Shown here: piece by piece, positions 10,987-19,144 of the stretch
How positions within the stretch are numbered: position 1 is the first letter of the stretch
Layout of the letters: each line of letters opens with the position of its first letter
From: Myxococcales bacterium
GTDB taxonomy: Bacteria > Myxococcota_A > Polyangia > Fen-1088
Direction of reading: 5' to 3'
DNA length: 64,000 nucleotides
NCBI GenBank assembly: GCA_003142855.1
Contig: PLNW01000143.1
Location: 1 to 64,000 of the forward strand
Notes under the pieces: generated by a model
The model's input: only the letters and a program-made list of their open reading frames with translations
Told to the model about the DNA's origin: nothing
Databases searched by the model: none
Translations under genes and position numbers: made by a program

Positions 10987-13900
10987 CTATAGGAGATCCC
11001 GAAACTCGGTATAGCTTTTCCTAGCCAGACGACTGATTGTCCTCTCCGCCACTTTCCTTGCATCGTTGTCGTCTGAGGTCAGTGCGGCAGCGAGGATGAT
11101 CCTTGCGGAAACTCGGAGGCTGAGAATGGCCCACCCGCTTTCGTTGGCCTTCACGATCAAGTCCAAGCACGAGACAACCTTGGCAAGGTGTCGTGGCGCG
11201 AGTTCTGCCAGTCGCTCACCCACCTTCGGTGCGAAGCGCGGTGGGAAACAGGTGGCGGCATCGAGGGTCTGGAGAGCGGCTAGATAATTGTCGATGGACC
11301 AAGTCTCTTCGAAGCACCCTGACGAGAACCACCAACTGAATGTCGACAATTCCTCTCGTCGACCGACAGCGAAGCGCTTGGCCCAAAGGGCCTTCAGGCG
11401 AGCAAGAACTTCGTGGGTCGGCTGGCCGTCGGTGTGGAGCCAATGGCCGATGTTCTCCATGAATTCTCCTGTCACGGAGCCGGGGGCGTTGGAAAGGAAC
11501 TTGTCGAGCACCTTGTCCCGCTCACCGAATGCGATCTGTCCGTGCCAATAGAGGCGTGCAAGATGGTTCCCGATGGCCTCTGCCAATTCCTGGCTGCGCT
11601 TATCGAGGACCACATCGCTCTTCAATTTCTCGATCGCGACCCCGTATCGCCAGCGCAGCATGCGAAAGACATCCAGAGTAAGGAGCCTTTCGTATTTCAA
11701 ATAGGTCTCCCACGCGATGTCGCGGCCTTGCTCGTCGGACTTGAAGAGCAACCGGATATGCGATTCACACCAGCCATCATCCAGGTTGGCAAGTGCGTGC
11801 AGCCGATCCACTAAGGTTCCACGAACCGCAAGGGAGGGATCGCTGAAATTCCTCTCCAAGACCAAGCGCACTTCCTCGGGCATCCCCTTGCCGGCGGTCG
11901 TCCTCGCAAGCCAGAGGGCGTAGTCGATCGCTGCGCGCACAGCGACCCCGCGCACGCGATTCATGGACTGGAACATTGGATCAGCCTGTTCTCCCTCGCT
12001 TTCCTGTGTACCGTCCGGATCGTCGAGCGCGGGAGCGATGGCGGCCCAGACTCCGTCGCGAGCCTCGATGGGAATGGGTACGGTGTTCGAGCTCATGGTG
12101 TCCGACAAGAGCCAAAGGACCGCGAACCGGGCGTTTCCCCAGTGGGTATTGTCATCGAAAGGAGGTGTTCTTCGGCTGGAGAGTTTTCGTGGGTGGGATG
12201 TGACCCAAGCGCACAGATCAACCACCGGCCTCCAATCGAAAGCACGCCCGGCTCGGACAGCCACCGCAAAGCCGCGGAGAGCGCCGGGGAGATAGATTGG
12301 CTCAAGACGCTTGAGATCCCCGGCGGCCGCCGCGTAGCTCTCGGGTTTCTGCCCGACCACCCTCTCGAGGGTATGTAATAGCTCCTCCGGATCCGGACTG
12401 CCGAATTCGGAAGATGGCTTCCACGACGCGATGGTGTCGACCACCTGGGTGGGCGTCATCTGGGCGAGCTCTTCGTCTCGGAATGGAGAGGTTGGCTCGA
12501 CGAAGAGTTGGTCCGATGGGGGCTCGGCGTCCGCGGCGGGCACATCGCCGTATTTCTCCCTGAGTGCTTCGTACTGCTTCCGCCGGTCTTCGGGCAGGGA
12601 CTCTGCAATGACGGCGAGCCGGCTCATTTTCCATTGATCGGTATAGGTGCCTGGAAGCTCCGGAAGCTTGGGCCCGTCGTCGATCCACGAAAGAATCGTC
12701 TCTTGGTGCCCTTTGCTGAGTGTCTTGAAGCAAGTCCGCAGTAGCCGTGCGTACTCGGGCCCCGAAAGATCGAAATATGATCGGTCGAGCATCCGCGAAA
12801 TCGCAACATCGGGAGCAACGGTCTGGAACCGCTGCAGGAGAAAAAGCGCAAGACGGCGGAAGAACGCCCAGCGTCGCTTTTCAAACGACGTAACGAGCTC
12901 GGGTAGACGTGCTGGGTGCGATTCAACCAGGCGGATCGCAGAGTCTCGGATCGCGGACACGAGATGAGCACGGAGGTCGCCGTTGTGGTTCTCCCCATAT
13001 TCATCGATCTCTTTTCTCCAGATCCACGAATAGTCCTCCCACACGTCGCTGCCGTTCTGGTGAATCATGGCAAGCGTTTGATCTAGCAATCCGGCAAGTA
13101 CGGCAAGGGCGGGTTCTCCCAGCTTCTGGATGGTCGGCAAGAGCCTTGCCATCGTTGGACCTAGATCCCAGTACGTTAGTCTGGCCTCCGGATCTCGGTG
13201 AAGGTGGAGACCGTCTTCAACCTCCGATGGAGTCACGGGAGCTAAGAGGGCGGCAAGCACACGTAGCGCGGCCTGCTCGAAGCCTTCGGTGGCGAACCTC
13301 TCGAAAAGTCCGATGACATTATCTACCAGGGGAAAGGCAACAGTGCGGGCCGCCTCGATGGTCAGCCAGCGGTCGACTCGATCTGCAAACGGCTCTCCGA
13401 GGTTTGCAGGTAACGCTCGGATTATCCCGGCCAGCGCAGCGCGTACGCCAAGGTTGTCCGTTTCGGGAACGTCCCGCACAATCTTGGCGACAAGGTCGGG
13501 TCTCACCCCGGCCATTCGGCCGAGATACTGGAGCACTGGCCAGGAAGGGTATTCCACGCCGTCGGGCCTCGGAACTGGATCGGGCGGCCTGGCGAAGAAT
13601 CCGACATTCTCAAGTGGCTTGATCCAAGCGGGTTCGCTCAGCTTGCCAAAGAAGTATTCGAGAGCGATGGGGTCTTGGGGAATGCTGCCGCGTAGTCTCT
13701 GGGCGTCCTTCTTTGTTGGAGTTGGATTTGCCAGCATCTCGTCTAGGCGCTGGAAAACGATGAGAAACTTCTCTTCCAAGGCATTCAAAACGGGATCGAG
13801 GAATTCGAATTCAAAGGTTTGCCAGAATTGAAGGAAGTCCGCATCTATTGTACGCGGCGGCGCCAGCTCACTGCGATGGGCTCGGGCGTGAAGGGAGCGC

Positions 13901-14787
13901 TGAGTCTTCCCTTTCTTGATGAGCGCAAACCAAGCGTGCCCTATCGGACCATCCATTGGGATTCCGAAAGCGGAGAGCGCCGAGCAGATCGATTCGCGGT
14001 GTTTCTCGCTCTGTGAAAAGCGATCATCTTCCTTCCCATCACTCAACTCGCGCCCATCCATGCCGTTCAGTATCTGCCGGAGCGAGCTCTCGATCTCGCG
14101 AGCCATGTGAGCTACCAGATGACTCGCCGCCGGAAGCTGCGGCTGCATAGCGAGAATCTCGATAGCGGAACGGTAGTAGCCCTCGGGGCCACCAACCTTC
14201 GCCAGCCCATGGATGATTCGCCGTCGGCGGGAGTCATCCAGCGAAAACTGTTTGGACGATGGCGTCCCAGAGGCGCCTGCTGGAAGAAGTAGCTTGCGAA
14301 GGTGTTCCTCCGCGAGCGCGCGGTCACGCGGCCGTCCGCCGCGAAGTGCATCGATGAGGCAAAGCGATTGATAGAGCTTGGGATCCTTCTTGGCCGCCTT
14401 CGGAACGGAACGGTAGAGGGGCTCGAACGACTCGCCTCGCACCGTGCCCTCGGGATCCGGCCATACCGGTGGGGGCTCAGCTCCAAGGCCTACGAGCTGG
14501 TCAAGCGGCGGCGCCCCGTGCGCCGTGGGCATACCTCGTGTCAGTGGACCGCGCTTGGGAACAAAGGCGGTCTTCAGGCCTTGAACCAAAAAATCGAGAA
14601 GAGCGACGCGATTCGCCCGCCGATTGCTGTCGACCAGTCCGGCCACGGTGGCGCGTTTCACGGCACCGTGGACTTCGGAAAGGCTCATCCCGAGCGCCTC
14701 CTCCAGTTCATGGTAGGTTGGCCGAGTCTGCGGATCGGCAAGCGCGAGCTTGACCGCGACGAGGACATCCTGTGGCTTTATCGCCAT
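10987..14787 (-). CDS. Winged-helix regulator fused to ~1100-residue helical-repeat protein
   Basis: 1266 residues from ATG 14787. Residues ~5-75 form a winged HTH (YHELEEALGMSLSEVHGAV then AGLV). Residues ~75-168 match, from memory, the conserved tail of ~170-residue regulators found beside AbiEii nucleotidyltransferases (EPLYRSVPKAAKKDPKLY, ALRGGRPRDRALAEEHL). The rest is a long all-helical array with many Leu/Arg/Trp pairs and no catalytic motif, starting with an EYFFGKLSEPAWIKPL block and resembling HEAT-type repeats. No signal peptide or membrane segment is seen. It lies 37 bp downstream of the nucleotidyltransferase but has its own promoter. A role as DNA-binding antitoxin plus sensor is inferred. 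Confidence 0.7.
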   Translation of the reverse strand: MAIKPQDVLVAVKLALADPQTRPTYHELEEALGMSLSEVHGAVKRATVAGLVDSNRRANRVALLDFLVQGLKTAFVPKRGPLTRGMPTAHGAPPLDQLVGLGAEPPPVWPDPEGTVRGESFEPLYRSVPKAAKKDPKLYQSLCLIDALRGGRPRDRALAEEHLRKLLLPAGASGTPSSKQFSLDDSRRRRIIHGLAKVGGPEGYYRSAIEILAMQPQLPAASHLVAHMAREIESSLRQILNGMDGRELSDGKEDDRFSQSEKHRESICSALSAFGIPMDGPIGHAWFALIKKGKTQRSLHARAHRSELAPPRTIDADFLQFWQTFEFEFLDPVLNALEEKFLIVFQRLDEMLANPTPTKKDAQRLRGSIPQDPIALEYFFGKLSEPAWIKPLENVGFFARPPDPVPRPDGVEYPSWPVLQYLGRMAGVRPDLVAKIVRDVPETDNLGVRAALAGIIRALPANLGEPFADRVDRWLTIEAARTVAFPLVDNVIGLFERFATEGFEQAALRVLAALLAPVTPSEVEDGLHLHRDPEARLTYWDLGPTMARLLPTIQKLGEPALAVLAGLLDQTLAMIHQNGSDVWEDYSWIWRKEIDEYGENHNGDLRAHLVSAIRDSAIRLVESHPARLPELVTSFEKRRWAFFRRLALFLLQRFQTVAPDVAISRMLDRSYFDLSGPEYARLLRTCFKTLSKGHQETILSWIDDGPKLPELPGTYTDQWKMSRLAVIAESLPEDRRKQYEALREKYGDVPAADAEPPSDQLFVEPTSPFRDEELAQMTPTQVVDTIASWKPSSEFGSPDPEELLHTLERVVGQKPESYAAAAGDLKRLEPIYLPGALRGFAVAVRAGRAFDWRPVVDLCAWVTSHPRKLSSRRTPPFDDNTHWGNARFAVLWLLSDTMSSNTVPIPIEARDGVWAAIAPALDDPDGTQESEGEQADPMFQSMNRVRGVAVRAAIDYALWLARTTAGKGMPEEVRLVLERNFSDPSLAVRGTLVDRLHALANLDDGWCESHIRLLFKSDEQGRDIAWETYLKYERLLTLDVFRMLRWRYGVAIEKLKSDVVLDKRSQELAEAIGNHLARLYWHGQIAFGERDKVLDKFLSNAPGSVTGEFMENIGHWLHTDGQPTHEVLARLKALWAKRFAVGRREELSTFSWWFSSGCFEETWSIDNYLAALQTLDAATCFPPRFAPKVGERLAELAPRHLAKVVSCLDLIVKANESGWAILSLRVSARIILAAALTSDDNDARKVAERTISRLARKSYTEFRDLL

Positions 14788-14793
14788 GGATTC

Positions 14794-14822
14794 ATTATAG
14801 TTTCGCGTTTCGCGAAATGCAA
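14794..14822 (-). promoter_or_regulatory. Sigma-70 type promoter of the winged-helix/helical-repeat gene
   Basis: On the minus strand TTGCAT (14822-14817) and TATAAT (14799-14794) are separated by exactly 17 bp. TATAAT ends 6 bp before the ATG at 14787, so transcription should begin at or next to the start codon, giving a leaderless or nearly leaderless mRNA; no Shine-Dalgarno sequence is present. The spacer contains the palindrome TTTCGCGAAA. Confidence 0.75.
14808..14817. promoter_or_regulatory. Putative operator, palindrome TTTCGCGAAA
   Basis: A perfect 10-bp palindrome lies inside the spacer of the promoter above, next to a partial second copy (TTTCGCG at 14801-14807). The same palindrome recurs at 15566-15575 ahead of the partner gene. 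Its position would let a bound regulator block RNA polymerase. Confidence 0.65.
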
Positions 14823-14824
14823 AA

Positions 14825-15547
14825 CTATGTGGTCTGCGGAGGAATCGTGCGAGAGATCCTGAAGAGCCGCGCTTTCAGCCCTGGAAGACGGGCCTGACCC
14901 GCGCTGTCACCCTGCAGGTGGCCAGGGAGCGACTCAACGAACGCCTCGTTGGTCAGGAGTCGCGCGAACTCCCTCGCAAGGAAGTCCCGGATCTCGGGCG
15001 AAGCCGACTCGACCTCCTTCTCGATGGAAGGGCGGCCATCGATGACGGCAATGACGTCCTCAAGGTCATGACCGAGAAAGTCGCCTCGACCGCGATCGGC
15101 GAAAGCCTCGAGCTTGGTTGCCAAGAAGCAGGCTGGGGATATGAGGCGAATATTCGGACCGCCGGGAAACTGGTGGCGTTGTGCCTGAGCAACCGCTGCC
15201 AGATACCAGCGATTGCTGGAACCGCGAACATCGGACGCAGCGGGCATGATATCCACTTTCGTCCCTTCTATCTCCCAACGGCAGAGCACTGCTTCGTCAG
15301 TGACTTCCCGAAAACCTCGATTCAATAATTGGGAGCGAAAGCTGCTGTCGAGGTATTCCCGCATCGTGACTTCCACGATGAGATCGACGTCCTTCGTCGG
15401 TCTGGGAGGAGCAGCGCCAGGCTCGGTTACCAATAGCCCAAGGGTCGCTCCTCCAAGAAAAACCATCCGTTCGGTGAGCGCGTCCAGCCGCTCGGCCACG
15501 AAACGAATCGCCTGCACGCTGTCCAGCAACATTTGAGACGGAGACAA
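14825..15547 (-). CDS. AbiEii-like nucleotidyltransferase (putative toxin)
   Basis: 240 residues. The nucleotidyltransferase core shows FLGGATLGLLV and the metal-binding RPTKDVDLIVEV (Asp-x-Asp), followed by a later VDIMP strand and a helical C-terminal half (FLATKLEAFADRGRGDF, HDLEDVIAVIDGR). This is the pattern of AbiEii/AbiGii-type toxins, which transfer nucleotides to tRNA or other targets. Start: TTG 15547 is preceded by AAAGGA at good spacing; ATG 15532 is the alternative. It is the first gene of a two-gene unit with the winged-helix/helical-repeat protein. The ligand, and whether it is toxic, cannot be told from sequence. Confidence 0.75.
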   Translation of the reverse strand: MSPSQMLLDSVQAIRFVAERLDALTERMVFLGGATLGLLVTEPGAAPPRPTKDVDLIVEVTMREYLDSSFRSQLLNRGFREVTDEAVLCRWEIEGTKVDIMPAASDVRGSSNRWYLAAVAQAQRHQFPGGPNIRLISPACFLATKLEAFADRGRGDFLGHDLEDVIAVIDGRPSIEKEVESASPEIRDFLAREFARLLTNEAFVESLPGHLQGDSAGQARLPGLKARLFRISRTIPPQTT

Positions 15548-15564
15548 TGATTTATCCTTTCTCC

Positions 15565-15576
15565 GTTTCGCGAAAC
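15565..15576. promoter_or_regulatory. Putative operator, palindrome GTTTCGCGAAAC
   Basis: A perfect 12-bp palindrome 17 bp upstream of the nucleotidyltransferase start, sharing its 10-bp core with 14808-14817. A weak TTGTTT/GATAAA pair with 16-bp spacing would place it in a promoter spacer as at the downstream gene, but the AAAGGA ribosome site overlaps that reading, so the promoter itself is uncertain. Confidence 0.6.
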
Positions 15577-15646
15577 AAGAAAGTCAGATCCAACAGCCTC
15601 GCCTGCCACGGCCTGCCTGCGACGGGACGGCAGGCACTAGCCGCCA

Positions 15647-16063
15647 CTACGCTCCATGCCGATGCCAGAACTCAGCCGGGCGGACGATGGCGTACCGGTC
15701 CTTGAGGACGAGCAGATCCTTGTCTCCGGTGATGAGGTAGTCCGCCTGCGCGGCCAGAAAGGTGCCGAGCACCGGCAGATCCTTTGCGTCGCGCGCGCTG
15801 CCGCCCGACACCGCCGCAGGGTCCACTATGTCGGCCTCGATGGCCAGAATGTCGATCAGGTCGGCAAAGTCCGCGGGCTGCCAGTGCAGGCGATGGTTCA
15901 GCCGCGGCAGCACGCGCACCAACTCGTCCAGCAGATAGCGGGACAACACCACGTCCAGGGCGCCCTGGCGCCAGGCCGCAACAATCCGGCCGGGCACGCT
16001 GCCCGGGTAGGCCAGCCCAGACACCAGGACGTTGGTGTCAAGAACGACGCGCAGAGCGGGCAA
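15647..16063 (-). CDS. PIN-domain toxin (COG1569-like)
   Basis: 138 residues. The PIN nuclease acidic residues are visible: VVLDTNVLVSGL at the N-terminus, LLDELVRVLPR in the middle, and ARDAKDLPVLGTFLAA with LITGDKDLL near the end. PIN toxins of TA systems cleave RNA with Mg2+ bound by these acids. The start is the TTG at 16063, four bases after the antitoxin stop, because no ATG or GTG occurs before the first motif. It is co-directional with the Phd-like gene and under its promoter. Confidence 0.85.
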   Translation of the reverse strand: MPALRVVLDTNVLVSGLAYPGSVPGRIVAAWRQGALDVVLSRYLLDELVRVLPRLNHRLHWQPADFADLIDILAIEADIVDPAAVSGGSARDAKDLPVLGTFLAAQADYLITGDKDLLVLKDRYAIVRPAEFWHRHGA

Positions 16064-16067
16064 GGCT

Positions 16068-16370
16068 CTAGCCCTTCTTCTTGCGCCTGGTCTTGCTGCC
16101 CGTCTCGGCGCGAACCTTGGCGGTCAACCGCACGATCTCGGCCAATCCTCGCTCCATCGGCACCGTGGCGTATGACCCGGCCAGCCGCGCGGCCAAAGCG
16201 TCGAAACGTTCGTGCATCTGGCGGATGCGCGCGAACAGGCGGGCATCCACCAGGGCGGCCACCGGCTTGCCGTCCTTGTTGATGACGATGCTGTCGCGCC
16301 GGAATTGCACCTGGTTGATCATCTCGCCCAGGTTCTGACGGAAGGAGACAGCGCTGGTTTCAGTGATCAC
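16068..16370 (-). CDS. Phd/YefM-type antitoxin
   Basis: 100 residues. The N-terminal half has the Phd fold pattern (VSFRQNLGEMINQVQ, DSIVINKDGKPVAALVDARLF), which dimerises and binds operator DNA. The C-terminal half is a basic helical tail ending in KTRRKKKG and would wrap the toxin. The start is GTG 16370, preceded by GAGG at about 7 bp. It forms a two-gene operon with the PIN gene, separated by 4 bp. Autorepression through the palindrome upstream is expected for this family. Confidence 0.88.
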   Translation of the reverse strand: MITETSAVSFRQNLGEMINQVQFRRDSIVINKDGKPVAALVDARLFARIRQMHERFDALAARLAGSYATVPMERGLAEIVRLTAKVRAETGSKTRRKKKG

Positions 16371-16378
16371 GGCCTACC

Positions 16379-16396
16379 TCGTATCGATCGATACGA
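16379..16396. promoter_or_regulatory. Perfect 18-bp palindromic operator of the Phd/PIN operon
   Basis: The palindrome with core CGTATCGATCGATACG lies between the -10 box and the GTG start of the antitoxin, 8 bp upstream of the start. Phd-type antitoxins bind such palindromes; direct proof is not available from sequence. Confidence 0.8.
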
Positions 16397-16398
16397 TC

Positions 16399-16427
16399 AT
16401 TATGACCATGTATTCCACCGCGGTCAA
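16399..16427 (-). promoter_or_regulatory. Promoter of the Phd/PIN operon
   Basis: Minus strand TTGACC (16427-16422) and CATAAT (16404-16399) with a 17-bp spacer. The palindromic operator begins two bases downstream of the -10 box, where a repressor would occlude polymerase. Confidence 0.7.
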
Positions 16428-16584
16428 CGGCCGGGAGCCCCCGCGTTATCGCATCTCGATTGTGCGCGCGTGTACCTGTTTCACGCGGCAGCCTCGCGAC
16501 CGGCCTCGCAAAGCGAGAGCAGCCAAAACCCGGCCGATGTGCCTTGTTCCTTTGTGCTGCCTATGGCTGGAGTAGAATATCGTC

Positions 16585-16875
16585 ATGGCTGGCCCTGGCA
16601 CGCCCGAGTTGAACTTGCAGGCCGAGAATCTGCGCCTGGCCGAACAGGTGCGGGCGTTGTCTGGGGACGAACATATTCGCCGCGAGGCCGCGCCCTGGCG
16701 AGACGCGACGCCGGCAGAGCGCGTGGCTGAGACCTGGCGTCTGTGCGCTCTGGTGCCATGGTTCCGATCGCTCTGGCCCGAGGACGTGCGCGCGCGCGCC
16801 GACGCGCCCGCGCCGCTGCCGGCGAGCACCCTGGCGATTCTCGAGCGGTTCAAGCAGGTAGGTGACGGAAAGTGA
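16585..16875 (+). CDS. Small helical protein, partner of the following nucleotidyltransferase
   Basis: 96 residues, unrecognised. It begins with a Leu/Glu-rich heptad-like segment (LNLQAENLRLAEQVRAL) suggesting a short coiled coil, then a segment rich in Arg, Trp and Pro (AAPWRDATPAERVAETWRL, LVPWFRSLWPEDV). Its stop overlaps the GTG start of the nucleotidyltransferase by 4 bases (GTGA), so the two are translationally coupled. By analogy with other nucleotidyltransferase toxin pairs it may be the antitoxin; this is inference. Confidence 0.6.
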   Translation: MAGPGTPELNLQAENLRLAEQVRALSGDEHIRREAAPWRDATPAERVAETWRLCALVPWFRSLWPEDVRARADAPAPLPASTLAILERFKQVGDGK

Positions 16876-17453
16876 CGACGCCGGAGGCATCCCCGACCGA
16901 GGTGGCCGTGCGACTCGCCGATCGTCTCGACGAAGATGGGTTGCCCTATGCCTTGGGTGGCGCGCTGGCGCTGGGTGCGTGGGGCGTGCCGCGAACAACA
17001 TCGGACGTGGACGTGTCGGTCTTCGTGAGCGAGCAGGAACTCGACCGTTTGCTCGACAGCGTGGAGCGAGCAGGCGCGATGGTGGAGCGGGCGGAAGCCC
17101 ACCGCTCGGTCACGCGCACGGGCTTCTTCGTGGCGTTCTTCGGCAGGACGCGCGTCGATCTATTTATCGCTCATCATCCGTGGCACGCGGAGATGCAACG
17201 CCGACGTGTTTCGCTGCCAACGCCTGACGGGCAACCGCGATGGTTCCTTTCGCTGGAAGACACGGCGCTGGCCAAACTGCTCTACTCACGACCCAAGGAT
17301 GTGCAGGATCTCGAACGACTGTTTGCCGTGCAAGCTGGCCGCATCGATCTTGCGTACTTGCGCCAGTGGTTGCCACGCATGGTGCCGGCCGGGGACTCCC
17401 GACTTGGGCTCCTCGAGGATCTCGCGCGCAGACTTGCGACTGAGCCAGGGTGA
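16872..17453 (+). CDS. Nucleotidyltransferase-fold protein (AbiEii/MNT-like)
   Basis: 193 residues. ALGGALALGAWGVPRTTSDVDVSVFV gives the Gly-Gly/Ser motif followed by the Asp-Val-Asp metal site of the pol-beta-like nucleotidyltransferase fold (a third acidic strand, RVDLFIAHH, follows). The C-terminal half is helical (EDTALAKLLYSRPKDVQDLERLF), as in DUF6036/AbiEii-type proteins. The start is GTG 16872 inside the 3' end of the upstream small ORF. This is the third TA-like module within 2.7 kb. Confidence 0.75.
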   Translation: MTTPEASPTEVAVRLADRLDEDGLPYALGGALALGAWGVPRTTSDVDVSVFVSEQELDRLLDSVERAGAMVERAEAHRSVTRTGFFVAFFGRTRVDLFIAHHPWHAEMQRRRVSLPTPDGQPRWFLSLEDTALAKLLYSRPKDVQDLERLFAVQAGRIDLAYLRQWLPRMVPAGDSRLGLLEDLARRLATEPG

Positions 17454-17468
17454 AGTTTCAAGCGTCGG

Positions 17469-18902
17469 TCAGGGTGCTACGGTCGCGGCATACTTGCTTT
17501 GTATGTAATTGAGAATGGTTGTGCCATCCGGGTTCGTGATTTCGGCGGTGGTCCAGGGGCCGGTCTTGTTTGCGGTGGTCGTGAAGATAGCGGAGGTCTC
17601 GCCATTGGTTTCGACCGACCAGTTGGTACAACCGATGTTGTTGGTATCAAGGAAGTCCCACCAGGTCTGCAATTCCGCCGCATCGAAGGTGCCGTTCCCC
17701 GTCGATGCGCATCCACCGTATTCGGTCACGAAGATGGCGATGCCGCTGGCCAGCGCCTTGGTCACGCCCGAGCCGAAGGCAGCGAACTTGTGGGTGTACG
17801 CGTAGAAGTGGAAGGTGTAGGCCAGATTCGTCGACGTGGTGACCGGATCGGCGGCGGCCAAATTGGGTTGCTGGTCCCAATTGGGAGTGCCCAACAAAAT
17901 GATGTTGTCGGGATCGACAGCGCGGATCGCCGCTACCACCGTCTCATGATAGGTCTTGATGGTGGGCCAGGTCACGCCCGACGGTTCATTCCAGATCTCG
18001 TACATCACGTTGGGCGTGTTGCCATAGGCCGTGGCCATGCTGACAAAGAAGGTCGAGGCGGCGCTCGCTTGAGCGCCGGCCCCGGAATGCCAATCGATGA
18101 TGGCGTAGATGCCATTGGCGATGCAGGCATCGACGACGGTCTTGACCAGAGGCGTCTGCGTGCTGAGGCTGTTGGGCAGAATGGGAATGCGCAGAATCGC
18201 GCAGTCCAGGTCCTTGGCCAGGTGGCCAACCGCGGATGCATTGTAGAATTGCGTTCCCTGAGTATTCCAGGCGTACATCGACATTCCGTGCAGCGCGATG
18301 ACCTTGCCGTTCTGATCGACGATCTGGTTTCCCACGACTTTGAGCTGTCCATGCACGCCCACCGGTGTCCCTGACGGCGCGGACCCTGTGTTTCCGCTTC
18401 CCGTCGTCCCTCCGGCGGACGTCGTACCACCTGCTGGCTTGCTACCGCCGGTTGGCGTGGTGCCGCCCGCGGCTGTCCCTGCTGTGTTCTTGCCACCCGC
18501 ACCGCCAGAACCCGTGACCCCGCCGGAGGTCGTGGCGCCACCCGCGGTCGTCACGCCACCGGAGTCAGTCGCTCCACCCGCGACTGTCACACCACCGGAG
18601 TCAATCGCCCCGCCCGCGCCGATCCCGCCCTCAGAACTGGCACCGCCAGAAGCGCCCGCGGCCCCGGTGTCGCCCGCAATTCCCGGTGCGCCGCCCGTCG
18701 CGGGATTCGCGCCACCTGTTCCCAAGGACGAGCCCCCCGTGTTGCCTGCCGCTCCTGGCGCGCCGCCGGTCGCGAGATGCCCGCCACTGGTCCCGCCTGA
18801 ATGCACCGTTGATGGTGACGTGGACGAAGCGCATCCTCCGGCGGCGAGCACCGGCAGCATCGCAAATAGACCCAGGAGTATCTTGCCAACGCAGTTGTTC
18901 AT
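17469..18902 (-). CDS. GH5-family cellulase/endoglucanase lipoprotein
   Basis: 477 residues from ATG 18902 (good AAGAGG site). A signal peptide ends in a lipobox (VLAAGGC), so it should be a lipoprotein. About 150 residues of Gly/Ser/Thr/Ala repeats (units like GGATDSGGV) form a spacer. The GH5 barrel follows: RIPILP, AIIDWHSG, the acid/base Glu in YEIWNEPSG and the nucleophile Glu in IFVTEYGGC; FHFYAYTH is also typical. It would hydrolyse beta-1,4-glucan at the cell surface. Divergent from the methyltransferase gene, with 242 bp between them. Confidence 0.88.
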   Translation of the reverse strand: MNNCVGKILLGLFAMLPVLAAGGCASSTSPSTVHSGGTSGGHLATGGAPGAAGNTGGSSLGTGGANPATGGAPGIAGDTGAAGASGGASSEGGIGAGGAIDSGGVTVAGGATDSGGVTTAGGATTSGGVTGSGGAGGKNTAGTAAGGTTPTGGSKPAGGTTSAGGTTGSGNTGSAPSGTPVGVHGQLKVVGNQIVDQNGKVIALHGMSMYAWNTQGTQFYNASAVGHLAKDLDCAILRIPILPNSLSTQTPLVKTVVDACIANGIYAIIDWHSGAGAQASAASTFFVSMATAYGNTPNVMYEIWNEPSGVTWPTIKTYHETVVAAIRAVDPDNIILLGTPNWDQQPNLAAADPVTTSTNLAYTFHFYAYTHKFAAFGSGVTKALASGIAIFVTEYGGCASTGNGTFDAAELQTWWDFLDTNNIGCTNWSVETNGETSAIFTTTANKTGPWTTAEITNPDGTTILNYIQSKYAATVAP

Positions 18903-19144
18903 GGAACCTCTTTCGTATTTGTTAGCACGGCAGTCAGCTTGGCGTTCGTAAGATAAGCGCGGCGAGAGGCCCAAAGCTTCAAATGAAAGACCCGCGCCCA
19001 GGGAATAGGTTGTTGCGTCAAAGAATCCTCCTCGACGCAAGCGCAGTGCGCTTCTTAGTTGAACAAGTGCGCTGCCGTTTCTGGGAACCAGAATGTTCGC
19101 CGCGAGAGAACAACGCCTTGCAGTTCGTGTAAAGTTCCTGCGCC

